Shown piece by piece: positions 47,100 through 57,906 of a stretch of DNA of 64,000 nucleotides. The translations under genes were made by a program, and so were the position numbers. Under the pieces are notes generated by a model. The model searched no databases. It saw only the letters and a program-made list of their open reading frames with translations, and was not told where the DNA came from. Source of the stretch: Vesta saturnalis (Eukaryota > Arthropoda > Insecta > Coleoptera > Lampyridae); contig JARFJB010002193.1 in assembly GCA_036346205.1 (NCBI GenBank), positions 286,001-350,000 of the forward strand, given 5' to 3'. The stretch's first letter is position 1; the number at the start of each line of letters is the position of its first letter.

Positions 47100-47397
47100 A
47101 TGCACTTTCAACGTCAGTGTCTTATTTGTTCGTTCCACACTGTTTCATTCACATCCAACTCTTTACTCATAGCATCTCCGTATTTCATTTTCGCACCATT
47201 ATCCACTATTTTATCTACCCTAATTCTGGGCGTTCGCACTTCGTTTGCTTTCGTTCGCCAGACCCACTTTTACCCTAAACACACTCTCGACATAACCAAA
47301 AAGTGGTCTGACCCACATTCCGATCCGCGCATTACTTTTGTGTCTTTCGCCAGGTCTCTAAGACATTCATCATACACTATACAAATATACATGTGTA
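47100..47397 (-). pseudogene. LINE endonuclease C-terminal part (right of the break)
   Basis: The minus-strand frame reads DECLRDLAKDTKVMRGSECG and SDHFLVMSRV, the terminal 'SDH' block of an apurinic-type LINE endonuclease. Then WRTKANEVRTPRIRVDKI and MKYGDAMSKELDVNETVWNE lead into the linker. It is severed from its N-terminal part (49804-50402) by element F at 47397. Confidence 0.82.
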
Positions 47398-49803
47398 GAG
47401 TGCATCCCATTTTGGTTGAGACAGCCAGATATCTTGGTTGTTGTTGAAGATAGAACCTTGCGGTTTCCGCGGTCCTGTGCCACTTTTTGTGGAACTCAAG
47501 ATGGCCTGAATGGATTTTGCCTAACTTCTTTCGTTTATAAATTACAGGGTGTTTTTGAAAATCCACACTTTTTGGATCCCCTCCATATCTAAGAAGTTTC
47601 TCAGCGATAATGTCAAATTGAAAACTTATCCCATAGAGAATTTTACGTAGAATCCAGGGGCGCACTCAATTTTTTTTTCGGGGTATCGTTATAGAGGTAA
47701 GATTCAAACTTATGATTTTTTCAATGGAACACCCTGTATTTTATTATCTCATTAAATTACTTATTTTTTTTTCCTTCGAAATGATATGTAATATATGAAC
47801 ATGAAGTTTTCAAAAATGCTCCAAAATTACTAAAACATTGTATTTTAATAGAGTGCCACGGATTTCAAAGTTTTACTACAGGGATTATTATTTGTGATTT
47901 TTTTATAGTAGGTCATGGATGCTACAAATACTGTTGTTGACTTTTGGAGCATTGTTTTATCAAGTGACTGTGGAGAAATCAACACATCTGCTGTCATGAT
48001 GATAAATTTTGATGCGTTTTATTGTGTTTGTGTTTGGCGATTTTGTTAATTTGTGAAATTTTATAATGGCTGAAAGATTTTTTCAGAACAATGAAAAGTA
48101 TGATATCATACAATGTTTCAATCAATGCCATGGAAATGTTGACGAAGCATTAGAATTATATTTAAACGGGTAAACTAGTAATTTACAATAAGACATTATA
48201 TGACATATTGTTTTTAAAACGTTAGATATCCAGAGAGGCGTCAACCTAGTCTAGCAACGATATTTCGACTAAAGAATAATCTACTAAATTATGGTGCGTA
48301 TTCTAAACCCCGACCCAAGACGTATAACAAGGAAAATAATGAAGTGGATGAAGTAAATGTCTTAACCAGCCCCCGTGTCTCTCCTCAGACTTCTTGTACA
48401 AAGTTAGAAAATGACACTGGCGTTCCCCGATCAAGGGTACAAAGGATTTAAAAAAAAACACAAATTGAAACCTTACAAAGTGAATATTGTCCAGCATTTA
48501 TACCCTGGTGATGCAGTGAGGCGTGGGAATTTCTGTAATTGGTTTTTGAACCAAACTCGAAGCGACAATAATTTTGCGAGTAAAGTCATATAGTCAGACG
48601 AAGCCTATATAAGCAGTGCCGGTTTATTTAACAGGCAAAATACAAGGCACTGATATGATGAAAACCAACACCTAATCTTTGAGCAACAACAACAGGGTCG
48701 ATTTGGTTTTAATGTAGCCTGTTTCTTATTGGGGACATCAATAAAATACCGTATTTTTGAAGGAGCTCTCAACGCGAATAGGTACTTGGCAATTTTAGAA
48801 GAAGTAATACCAGAATTCCTGGAAAATGTTCCCCTCGCCTATATTAATGCCATTTACTTCCAACAAGACGGTGCCCCTACCCACAATTCGAGGTTGATTG
48901 TACCGTTTTTAGAAGAAACTTTCCAGGACCATTGGATTGGAACAAATGGACCCATTAGGTGGCCTGCAAGGTCACCTGATTTGTCAGTGTTGGACTTTTT
49001 GTGGGGTTTTTGAAAATAAAATATACGGTAAGAGGCACAATAATATTGAAAAACTTCTGCAACAACAGAGGCAGTTTTCCAGAATTTACAAAATTGTCCT
49101 TTCATAATTTTAAATGCATTAAGACGTATTAAGAAATTGTGTGTGTTAGGAAAATGGACATCAATTTGAACAATTCAATGAGTAAGTTACCGAATAATTT
49201 CGAAATGAAATAGTATGAGTAAATATTTAATTAGTTGCTTATTCTACTTTATGAACTTTTCACTACTATTTATTTGTTGCTATTAGTTACCTACGTTTTG
49301 TGTTTTGTTAGTAAATTAGTGTTAGTATTGTTCTTGTTCCTTTCATGGAAAAATCACAAGTAGTATTTCTTCAATTTGAACATTTTTTGTATGAAAAATC
49401 CATAGCCTACTATTAAAAATCAATGTTTTAGTGATTTTGGAAGAATTTATGTTTATATATTATGTATCATTTTGAAGGAAAAAAAATAAGGAATTTAATG
49501 AGGTGATAAAATACAGGGTTTCCATTGAAAAAATAATAAGTTTGAGTCGTATCTCCATAACCATACCCAGAAAAAAAAAATTGAGTGCGCCACTGAATTC
49601 TACATAAAATTCTCTATGGGATAAGTTTTCAGTTTGACATTATCATATGAGAAACTTCGTAGATATGGAGGGGGTCCAAAAAGTGTGAATTCAGGACATC
49701 TTGAGTTTCACAAAAAAGTGGCGCAGAACCGCGAAAACCGCAAGGTTCTATCTTCAACAACATCCGAGATACTTGGCTGTCTCAACCAAAATGGGATGCA
49801 CGG
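47398..49803 (+). mobile_element. Long-TIR mariner-like element F (inserted in the LINE)
   Basis: 2406 bases between TA (47396-47397) and TA (49804-49805). The arms pair over roughly 410-490 bases. Left landmarks GCATCCCATTTTGGTTGAGA, GATAGAACCTTGCGGTTTCC and AAAACTTATCCCATAGAGAA match right landmarks TCTCAACCAAAATGGGATGC, CGCAAGGTTCTATCTTCAAC and TTCTCTATGGGATAAGTTTT. The left arm has about 55 extra bases near 47515-47570. The central part encodes a transposase with a probable small intron. The insertion splits the endonuclease domain of the LINE, so it is younger than that copy. Confidence 0.92.
48066..49125 (+). pseudogene. Mariner-like transposase of element F (probable two-exon gene, lightly broken)
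   Basis: Starts ATG at 48066 with MAERFFQNNEKYDIIQCFNQ, then GNVDEALELYLNG, the first part of a DUF4817-type HTH. A GT...AG intron at 48170-48225 (56 bases) joins this to YPERRQPSLATIFRLKNNLL, which completes the HTH. Then come PRSRVQRILKKHKLKPYKV, RRGNFCNWFLNQTR and SDEAY (first catalytic aspartate). Next are GRFGFNVACFLLG, YFQQDGAPTHNSR (second), WIGTNGPIRWPARSPDLS (third) and VLDF.LWGF. Damage is limited to one TAG before SDEAY, one TGA near 48655, and one-base losses in T and A runs (48440s, 49000-49030). All three catalytic aspartates are kept. Relative to its neighbours it is a recent copy. Confidence 0.83.
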
Positions 49804-49805
49804 TA

Positions 49806-50402
49806 CATATGTATACATGAATACATATGTACATTTTTATGTTTAAACCACATATTGCTTACAAACATGCCTCTCTCCATACAGATGTTCACCAGGCGTT
49901 CTCAATTCTCATTGATTCTTTAGTCTCCGAACTTTACTAGAACGCGTTCAGTATGTTCTCTCTGTATACCTACCTCATCCGTTCATATCCCCCACTGTCA
50001 TCATTCTATCGTTTGGCTTTCATACGTTCAACACGCTCTCTACTTCGTTCCAGAAGTTCTCACGCTCCTGGTCTCTTCCTCCATTCACCGGTAAATAGCA
50101 TGCAATAAGAAAAATTATTCGAAACTCCACTTTCATTCCAACCCGTATTACCCGGGAAGATACCAGTTCGTACTGTGTAACACATATTTTCGCTTTTTCA
50201 CTTACAATCACCCCAACTCCTTTTGCGCCATGCACTTGAGTTTGAACTCCAGACCATAGTACTGGTTGCCCTCCTCCATCTCCACAGCATCCTTTCCTTT
50301 GCGCTTTGTCTCCGATACACACAGAATATCAAGCTATCTTTCGTACATTACATGCACAATTTCAAATTCTTTACCATGCATACCTCTATCATTCCACATA
50401 CC
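49806..50402 (-). pseudogene. LINE endonuclease N-terminal part (left of the break)
   Basis: The minus strand reads MWNDRGMHGKEFEIVHVMYE, stop, LDILCVSETKRKG (the N..G...K..E.....D....ET signature of apurinic endonucleases with the ET pair). After a frame change it reads GAKGVGVIVSEKA, RVIRVGMKVEFRIIFLIACY, GGRDQERENFWNEVESVL and MMTVGDMNG (GD.N catalytic block). Degraded text follows up to 49806, where element F has inserted. Frameshift near 50320 and at least three stops. Confidence 0.82.
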
Positions 50403-50599
50403 TACTCGCCACTCATTCCTTGCACAGTCGTGAGTAACGGGGCCTGTCTCTTTCGACCATGACGGCCCCTTGTAGCCAGGTCGATCCGAGACAATTGTAT
50501 TGTTCTCTTGAGTAATACCTTATCGAGCAGACCGGTTACTAGCCAAATCGTGCTCCGGACGATGTAGCATTCCCTACTAACTGTATCGTCCTACTACCC

Positions 50600-52110
50600 G
50601 ACAGTTATTTCTCTATTGCCCCGACAACGCAAGGAAGTCGAGAAGATAAATAATATAGTGTATACTTACTGTATGGATATCTAAATGTACATATATACAT
50701 ATACATTTTTCACTTACATAACCTTCAATCACACCACGTTTCAACCAGATTGCTTCCTACGCGATTCCTGGCTCTCGCGTCTGTCACCGGATGTTGTCGT
50801 TTATTTGCGACCAAATGACTCAATTATTTTCAATTTAGCTTTCCGAGTTATAATTACTTCTTTGTTATTTAATTTAATATTTATTTATCAAATCTGTTTT
50901 ATTATTGTCGCGAACTGTGACAACTTAAACGTTTCCATCCTCTAAGTTTCTTTTTTTTTATTCAATTGAAGGGTAACAACAAATAACAATAATGGTCCCA
51001 CTGGTTTTCCCGACATCAATTGTTTACTTTTAGGATTCATTAATTACATTTAAGATCAAACAGTAACAAAGGTAAAAATTAGCTTAAATTTTCAATTTGT
51101 AGTCAAGGAAAAATATTGTGTAAGATAATATGCAACACACTGTTATAATCAAACTTAGAATCACATATAGTACCAAAAACAAAATTTGAAAATTTAAAAA
51201 AGAAAGAGAAGAAAAATGTTCAAAAGCTTACCACTTAATACGGATCTGCCCTGTATAGTCACATACTTTGTATTTTTATTTGACAAAATTCTACTGTTTA
51301 GATTATTATTATTTCTATTTATTAGTAATATTCAAACCGATAAAATCTATTCAGTACCTTTCTACTTGTATTTAGTTTAAATTGTTCCCTAACGCGACCT
51401 GCTATCATTTATTTGATATAAGAAATTATTTAATTACTTTCATTTAGAATTTCGATTACAAATCAGAGCCAGTTATTTGTTTATTTTATTTATTTATTTG
51501 CTTTTTTTTACTTTGGATTACGGATTCGATCTAGTTATTTATTTTTATCATTTAAGCTAATAAAACAGTGCTTACGTTTGAATTTGTTATTACAAGGATG
51601 AATCATATCTGGTGTTTTTCCTACAAATACGTATTTATGATTGCTTTCTTTACCCCACGCTACTGTGGCATAAAATAGGTTATTTTTTAGTTCAATCCTT
51701 AGACAAAGGGTGGTATTTATTTACGCTTTAAGTTTACTTTACAAAATTTAACGGTTTTAATAATCACATCTGGCATGGGTTTAAAAGAACCGTACCTCTT
51801 CGTAGAAATTTAATACTACAGCAATCCTAAATTTCGCGTCTATTTCAACTAAAGAGCCATTTACACGTTACAGAACTTCTACTGGTTACAATTTTATTAT
51901 CTTTGTTTATTATTAATATTCAAACCGCCGCGCCGGGTATAAAAATCTGTTCAATTTATTGATTTATAAGTTGTCATTTTAACACGTATTCGTTTCACTT
52001 CCGAAAGCTAGAAGCGGAGCAACCTTAAAGACGTCCTATTTTAAACACATCCTATCTGCTACGGAGTAACTAAGTATAAAATTACGAGTAATTAAAAATT
52101 ATTAATTAGC
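50600..52110. other. AT-rich intergenic DNA
   Basis: No coding motif recognised. The sequence before 50600 may hold the 5' end of the LINE, and the part after 52000 grades into repeat A. Confidence 0.5.
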
Positions 52111-52282
52111 GAGCTTTTCGCAGGGATGGTTGAACCTGTTAATTTGCGCAACTGGGAAGGAACCACCAAGAAAACCTAATAACCCATTTTATTAATAAAT
52201 AAGTAATTGCACAAGTACATTAATAAATCAAAGAACAAAAAAAAACAAAGAAAAAGTTAAATATATAACAAAACACCATTAA
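52110..52282 (+). repeat. Dispersed repeat A, copy 3, left half
   Basis: It matches 6710-6872 (GGAACCACCAA, ATAAGTAATTGCACAAG, ACATTAATAAATCAAAGAAC, ATAACAAAACACCATTAA) and is interrupted at the TTAA 52279-52282 by a piggyBac element. The right half continues at 55382. Confidence 0.82.
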
Positions 52283-52650
52283 CCCAGATAAACTTAGTGT
52301 ACTAAATATAGTACACTTGTTGCGAGACCTGACACGTTATTATTTGCGCGTGCAGAAGCACTCTGTGTATTAGACCTCATTCTCCGCGAGTCTTTCAAGC
52401 AAGTCAGTTGTTTACAAACAGCTTGTGCAAAGCTTTGAAAGTTTATTGAACGAACGAAATATTGCTTTTTGTGTAAATGGAAGATTATGGTATCCGGTTA
52501 GTTAGGTAAGCCAATTATTTATATTCAAAATAATTTATAGAAGATTGCAAATAAGAAACAGGAAGTTAACTTTCGATGCACACCTGTCTAGCTAGACACA
52601 AGCTTTGACATAACCATTTTGTCGTTTGTTTTGTCCGTACTAAATATAGT

Positions 52651-53505
52651 AATTTCTGGACATAGAATTCCCATGTTAAAATAAACTATTGTAAATATTG
52701 GCTCCCTAATTATTTTACAGTAAAATGTCAAACGTAAAACTTCTTAAGGAAAAAAGGCTGCTTCTTATGTTACAATTACATTTACATTTGGTTCATCCGT
52801 TTTCGATAAATTTAGGAAAAACTTAAGCTTTTCGTAACTGGTCAAGGTTGCTTTGCTTTAGACAGACAATGCTAACATAATTATTAATTGTATTGTAAAT
52901 CATTCATTGTTCAAAACAATTCATTCATCATTAAAACTTTATTTGGGACAGATTATTACTTTTTAAAGAAAATTTGTTTATAAAATGAATTATTAGACCA
53001 TTGAAGAAAAAGTAAAATTTATTGAATGGCATTACTCTGGCAATTCACTTAGAAATATCAGATTTGTACTGGCTAGTTATCAAAACCGGCAAATTCAAGT
53101 GCAGAAACAATTTAAAATTATCAACTTATTCAAATCTACCGGTAACGTTAATAAGCCATGATCGAACTTGGATATAGAAATGATGATTTTTGTAATTTAT
53201 TTTCCAATTTTCATAATTAATTTGTTTATTTAGAATATCATCTTCTTGTTTATAACAGACTTATTTTATTTGTGCTCCTTATTGTATTTTCCTGACACTT
53301 ACATGGCTTATTAACGTTACCGGTTACGAAAAAGCCTAAGTTTTCTAATTTCTCGAAAACGGATGAACCAAATGTAAATGCAGTTGTAACATAAGAACAG
53401 CTTTTTCCTTAAGAAGTTTTACATTTGACATTTTACTGTAAAATAATTAGGAGCCAATATTTACAATAGTTTATTTTAACATGAATTCCTATGTCCAGAA
53501 ATTCA
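52651..53505 (+). mobile_element. Foldback/MITE derivative of a mariner-like element, inside piggyBac
   Basis: The left arm (52651 to about 52850) pairs with the right arm (about 53305-53505): AATTTCTGGACATAG with CTATGTCCAGAAATT, AGTAAAATGTCAAACGTAAA with TTTACATTTGACATTTTACT, and TTTGGTTCATCCGTTTTCGA with TCGAAAACGGATGAACCAAA. The core retains a transposase HTH (52997-53160): EEKVKFIEWHYSGNSLRNIR, FVLASYQNRQIQVQ and INLFKSTG.VNKP. That is the FIEWY.SGNS...A...F..R....T...L...F..TGSV pattern of DUF4817-type N-termini. No catalytic domain is left. Its place between the piggyBac left end and its transposase indicates insertion after piggyBac. Confidence 0.8.
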
Positions 53506-53539
53506 AGAGACAGTGTATATACGTTTGATCTTTTTCAGG

Positions 53540-55204
53540 GTATTTTCTCGCTGAAGCCGTAGCAATGTTAGAATATGACCATGATATGATGAATAATTGA
53601 AGGATGTTACACTATTTCCTCCGGTAAATTCCTGCCATGATTTAACTGACGAAGACTCTGGCGATGAAGACACAGTTCATATCTATAATCTTCCGTTTCC
53701 CAACTAAGAGCTCGCAGAAATCAACTTTGCAGCTCATGAATCAATGATGAATTCTCATCAGATGATGATCTCTCTATCTACTTTTGTAATGTCAATAGTA
53801 AAAGCTTCCCAGCCGAAAAGGAAAAGCAATATCAGTGGGTGAAGGAAGATATTTCACCACCAAATGATGATTTCTTGAGGATCACAGCTACTCCTCAACT
53901 GAAGAACCCGATAGAATTCTTGAAACAAACAGGTATGCCCAGCAGAAAAATTATTCCCAAACCGTTACCGATACCGAAATCAGGGCTTTCATTGGAGTGC
54001 TCCTTTTAAGTGGGTATGTACCCGTATCCCGCCGAAGAATGTTTTGGGAACGAGATCGAGACGCTCACAATGACTTAGTGTCCGACTCAATTTCTAGAGA
54101 CAAATTCTCCTTTATAATGTCCAATAGTCATTTACGTGACAATAATGACTTGGATGCAACAGATAGATTCACAAAGATAAGACATTTATTCGACCATCTG
54201 AATAAAAAGTACATGGAATACGGCCGGCATGAACAAACACATTCAGTAGATGAGGCAATGGTGCCATACTGCGGAAGGCGTGGCGCAAAGCAATCCCATT
54301 CGATACAGGTATAAACTTTGGGTTGGTACAACTAGACTTGGATATGTATACTGGTTCGAGCCCTGTCAAGGTATTGCTACAAACATAAGTACCACTTATG
54401 CTGATTACGGTGTTGGTACTGCTGTAGTTCTGGAATATGCTGATGCACTACGAAAGAAATGGCCCAACGAAAAGATGCATTTATTCTTCGACAACTTTTT
54501 CGCGACCATTACTCTACTTGAAATTCGTTCTGAAAAAAACTATTATGGTACAGGCACTGTGCAGGAAAACCGTATATCAGGTCATCCATTAGCTGAAAAT
54601 AAAGAAATGAAAAGAAAAGAACGCAGTTCATATGATTTCAGAAAGATATCTGACCAAAATATAATTGCGATAAAATGGAATGATAACAGCTTGGTTTTAC
54701 TATGTTCCAATTTTGCTGGAATAGAGCCTCTTCACAATGTAAAACGATATTCTCGCAAGAAAAATAAGACTATCCTAGTCAAACAACCACATATGGTGCA
54801 TCTATATAATTATACTATGGGCGGAGTTGACCGTTCCAACGAAAACATTGAATTGTATCGCATTTCGATCCGTGGAAAGAAGTGGTACTTTCCATTGATA
54901 GCACATGGCATTGATCTAGCCAGACAAAATTCTTGGCATATTTATCGCAACAATGGCGGAGATATGGATCAATTGAATTTCAGAAGAAGGATTGCCTCTG
55001 CAATGCTTGCCCAGAACAAGAAACCAAAGAGGTCACCCTTCCAAAAATGAAAATATAGGTATGATGTGTGATCGTCTAGATCATTACGTGATTCGCCAAG
55101 AAAAGCAAACAAGATGTGGAGAATGTCATCAACGTGCCACAACTAGATGCTCAAAATGTGATATCGCGATTCATGTACAATGTTTCATCGATTATCACAC
55201 ATAA
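53540..55204 (+). pseudogene. piggyBac transposase, few lesions, catalytic triad present
   Basis: An acidic N-terminus with stops (DLTDEDSGDEDT near 53640) precedes TDTEIRAFIGVLLLSGYVPV, RRRMFWERD, SRDKFSFIMSNSHLRDN and HSVDEAMVPYCGR (first catalytic Asp). A frameshift near 54290 leads to YKLWVGTTRLGYVYWFEPCQ, DYGVGTAVVLEYADAL, HLFFDNFFATITLLE (second Asp), YYGTGTVQENRI, YNYTMGGVDRSNENIELYRI (third Asp) and RGKKWYFPLIAHGID. A second frameshift near 55045 leads to RCGECHQRATTRCSKC and HVQCFIDYH, the cysteine-rich RING/PHD-like C-terminus. The family excises and inserts at TTAA without footprints. N-terminal stops near 53600 and 53707 and the two frameshifts argue against an active gene. Confidence 0.93.
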
Positions 55205-55381
55205 AAATAGTATACACTTATATTCCTAATGTACTATATATAGTACACCTTTTTTTTGTACTTATTGAATAAAAATATATCATTTTCAACAAAAAGTTTC
55301 TTTTTTGAATAGATATCATGAACCTCAAGAAAAACTGGCCACCCAGCGGGAAAACTTTAGCTACAGGCTTATCTGGGTTAC

Positions 55382-56260
55382 ATAAGGTTAAAGTGCGTAT
55401 AAAATTATAAAATTAAGTAACAGAAAAGAAATGGAAATTGGAGTTTAACTACACATAAACACAAAAGAAAAACAGTGCAATCACGCTCACGACAATTACA
55501 ATAAATTGCAATTCAGTTCGTAGACAAACAAATCTAAATAAGCTGGCTGCATAAAACACACTTAAACAAACCGTTTAAGCGAATCCTTGCAAGGCTAAGG
55601 TGGGAATAAATCACTTACGTTAACCAAGTGGCCGATAGCCTACCCGCAAACAATGACGCAAAAGTTTGAGTGACTGCGTTAGAAAGTACAACATCTCCTT
55701 CTCAGCTTACACGTTCATCCATACAAAACAATAAGAACGGGTTAGTTTAACAGTAAAGGTGGAATTCGATGTGGTTTTAATGTCATCTGGACCCGTGTAT
55801 GTAAACTCCGGTATCGCTTATAACATTTAACTAAGTTTTATCGTGTCAAGTTTGTCTACGCATTGCTTGCGAGATGGCGTATTGGTAATTAAATTACTAC
55901 CCTTTGTTATAAAATAACAATTATGTGCGATTCAATATTTCCTGGTAACCTAAATAGCAACTTCTTCGAAGGCAATGATTGATTTTTAATAGGTTATATA
56001 CATTCAAATACCTACTTACGCTTGAATATAATCTTTTAGTTAATCACCTAATCACAAACACAACGGTTTAAGACACGCGGTTTAAAATCCAATCGATGGC
56101 GATTATTTGTAGATAAGTTGTTTACACACGCTTTGCGGATTAAAACCTTGAACCTTACGATTACTTATCAATACTTACATTAAAACCAACGGAAAAAAGG
56201 AAGCGATTTGCAATGATGGTTTGTAATCAAACAATCAGAACGGTACGACTCAATCGAACC
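55382..56260 (+). repeat. Dispersed repeat A, copy 3, right half
   Basis: It continues the match to copy 1 from 6873 on: GGTTAAAGTGCGTATAAAAT, CTACACATAAACACAA, TTTGAGTGACTGCGTTAGAA, CGTTCATCCATACAAA, TTTTTAATAGGTTATATA and ACGCGGTTTAAAA. Homology fades near 56260. Confidence 0.8.
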
Positions 56261-56269
56261 TCCAACTGC

Positions 56270-57099
56270 AACTACCTGTATTTCTCTAAAATCCACCCTT
56301 GTTTTTAAAAGTTATAAAAAAACAAGAAATATTATCGGGAATATTTTCATATCTATTATTAGCAGAAGTATAAATTTCTTAAATATTGACTCGTCCGTAG
56401 CAAACCCTATATCTCTCGAATTTCAAAGTAACAAACAGAGGCGTCCTTTAATTTTTCCGTACGTACCAACGGGCGACATTTCTACCCCAAACTACGTGTT
56501 TATTGAAGTTTTAAACGATTCTTTACGGTTTTCGGTAAAGGCAGTTTCAAGGAACACCTGTTTTCTAACCCAAAATATGATTTTGTTTTTCATTTGAATC
56601 CTTAGTTACATACATTCAAATATTAGTTACATAAAATACATGAAATAAAATATCCCGAAAAACATTATCAAATTATGACTTATTACCAAGATATTAAAAC
56701 CCGTTAATTACGTTTTCTTTCTCGGTAACAATTACGATTTACAATTTTTTTTTAATTACAATAATAAAATTTGTCGGTCCCCTACGTACACAAGGTTTTA
56801 CAGATATGTGGAGGTAAGTTGAAATGTATTATCAAAATTGGAATTGAAAGTGAATTGCATCTTAAATCTTGCTTCTACATCTAAGGTCCTTTTGAAAAAT
56901 ATAAATGTGATTTAATAGTAATTAATTTATATCAAACAGAGACAATTGCTGTATTTTGTTCCAAGGAATTATATTTTCTCGTTAAGAATGCTAGTGCACT
57001 ATATCATCACATACGGCTCCGCCAAAGTTGCGAAAACTATCATGACTTCTTCTCGGGAATTCTCTTTATATTATTTCCTTTTAACAATATCAAACGTTC

Positions 57100-57100
<1 letters not shown>
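56270..57100. other. AT-rich intergenic DNA
   Basis: No gene or element recognised. The frame at 56946-57287 is largely an AT-microsatellite product. Confidence 0.5.

Positions 57101-57102
<2 letters not shown>

Positions 57103-57145
<43 letters not shown>
57103..57145. repeat. (AT)n microsatellite
   Basis: Uninterrupted AT tract of about 43 bases. Confidence 0.97.
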
Positions 57146-57149
<4 letters not shown>

Positions 57150-57530
57150 AATGCCAAATATTTAAAAAACGGGTGCCTAATCGAAAAAATACTAAGTATG
57201 ATTTTATTTGCAGAATTAAATGTTGAATTTAACAAAAAATATTTCTTCAAAGAAAGCAGGGACGTGCGTTTTTTTTACTTAAAGTGATTAACTTAACATA
57301 TTCTACGCACTGGATGGAGCCAGTTGACTGAAACTCACGGATTAATTATTAATTAGACATTTAGGTGTACCAAATCTCAGTGTAATATCTTTTGTAGTTT
57401 TGAGGAATCTTAAAAAATTATTTTTAATCAACCTGTATCTCGTTAAGCATTTTCGGAAAAGCGTTTATGATATTTTGTCTTATTTTGAATCATAGAATCT
57501 CCAGTTTTCGTTTGTCGGTGATTTAAGATA

Positions 57531-57534
57531 CACC

Positions 57535-57604
<70 letters not shown>

Positions 57605-57610
57605 CAGGTG
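57531..57610. repeat. (TA)n tract between two facing CAGG-type element ends
   Basis: CACCCTG (57531-57537) is followed by about 67 bases of TA, then CAGGTGTTCC (from 57605). The two outward sequences look like Tc1/mariner ends (CAGGGTG / CAGGTG) pointing away from each other with TA between. The sequences beyond them are not reverse complements of one another, so they belong to two different elements. Confidence 0.7.
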
Positions 57611-57906
57611 TTCCAGTTTTTTGTAGCAGGAATTTAATAGTCGTTAGAGATTTGACATAATTTGATTTTTTTTATTGTTCTTTTCATGGCACACTATTTT
57701 TGCGGGAGCATCAGACGTTCTTTACTTACCATTTGGTAGCTGTTCATGGATTACAGCTAATTTATCTCAAAAACTATGCAGTTTGCGTTACCACTGGCCG
57801 TTGCATCGTAAGCTCTGACTGATATGTCCGATTTCATTTACACCCTTTTAATGTGTGCAAAATTGGGCAGTTTGACTTACTGAATGCCCTGTTAAATGTT
57901 TGTCAC

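Larger units (their letters stand above)
45595..50480 (-). mobile_element. LINE (RTE-like non-LTR retrotransposon) split by element F
   Basis: Minus-strand non-LTR retrotransposon with an apurinic endonuclease domain (50402 to about 49830, continuing 47390-47280) and a reverse transcriptase (about 46800-46050). A C-terminal 'RWFGHIERM' tail follows (45760 region). It is interrupted at 47397/49804 by a 2.4 kb long-TIR element; removing it leaves about 2.5 kb. The endonuclease style (ETKRKG, GVGVIV) and tail fit RTE-like or related insect clades; I cannot fix the clade. Both coding parts are broken, and neither a poly(A) tail nor target-site duplications were found. Confidence 0.82.
52283..55377 (+). 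mobile_element. piggyBac-family transposon, 3.1 kb, with TTAA target site
   Basis: The terminal inverted repeats CCCAGATAAAC (52283-52293) and GCTTATCTGGG (55367-55377) are flanked by TTAA (52279-52282) and TTAC (55378-55381). The flanks match repeat A at 6869-6873 with no insert, which fixes both ends. Subterminal palindromes GTGTACTAAATATAGTACAC (52297) and GTACTATATATAGTAC (55231) mirror each other, a common piggyBac arrangement. The transposase occupies about 53540-55204, and an 850-base foldback element lies between left end and transposase (52651-53505). The one-base change in the right TTAA suggests some age. Confidence 0.93.

Noticed and set aside
45849..47278. Plus-strand frames (Ser/Phe/Leu/His-rich) such as 46120-46506 and 46784-47278
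   Set aside because: They are the antisense of the LINE reverse transcriptase and linker, whose motifs (YADD, FVDLEKAYD) lie on the minus strand.
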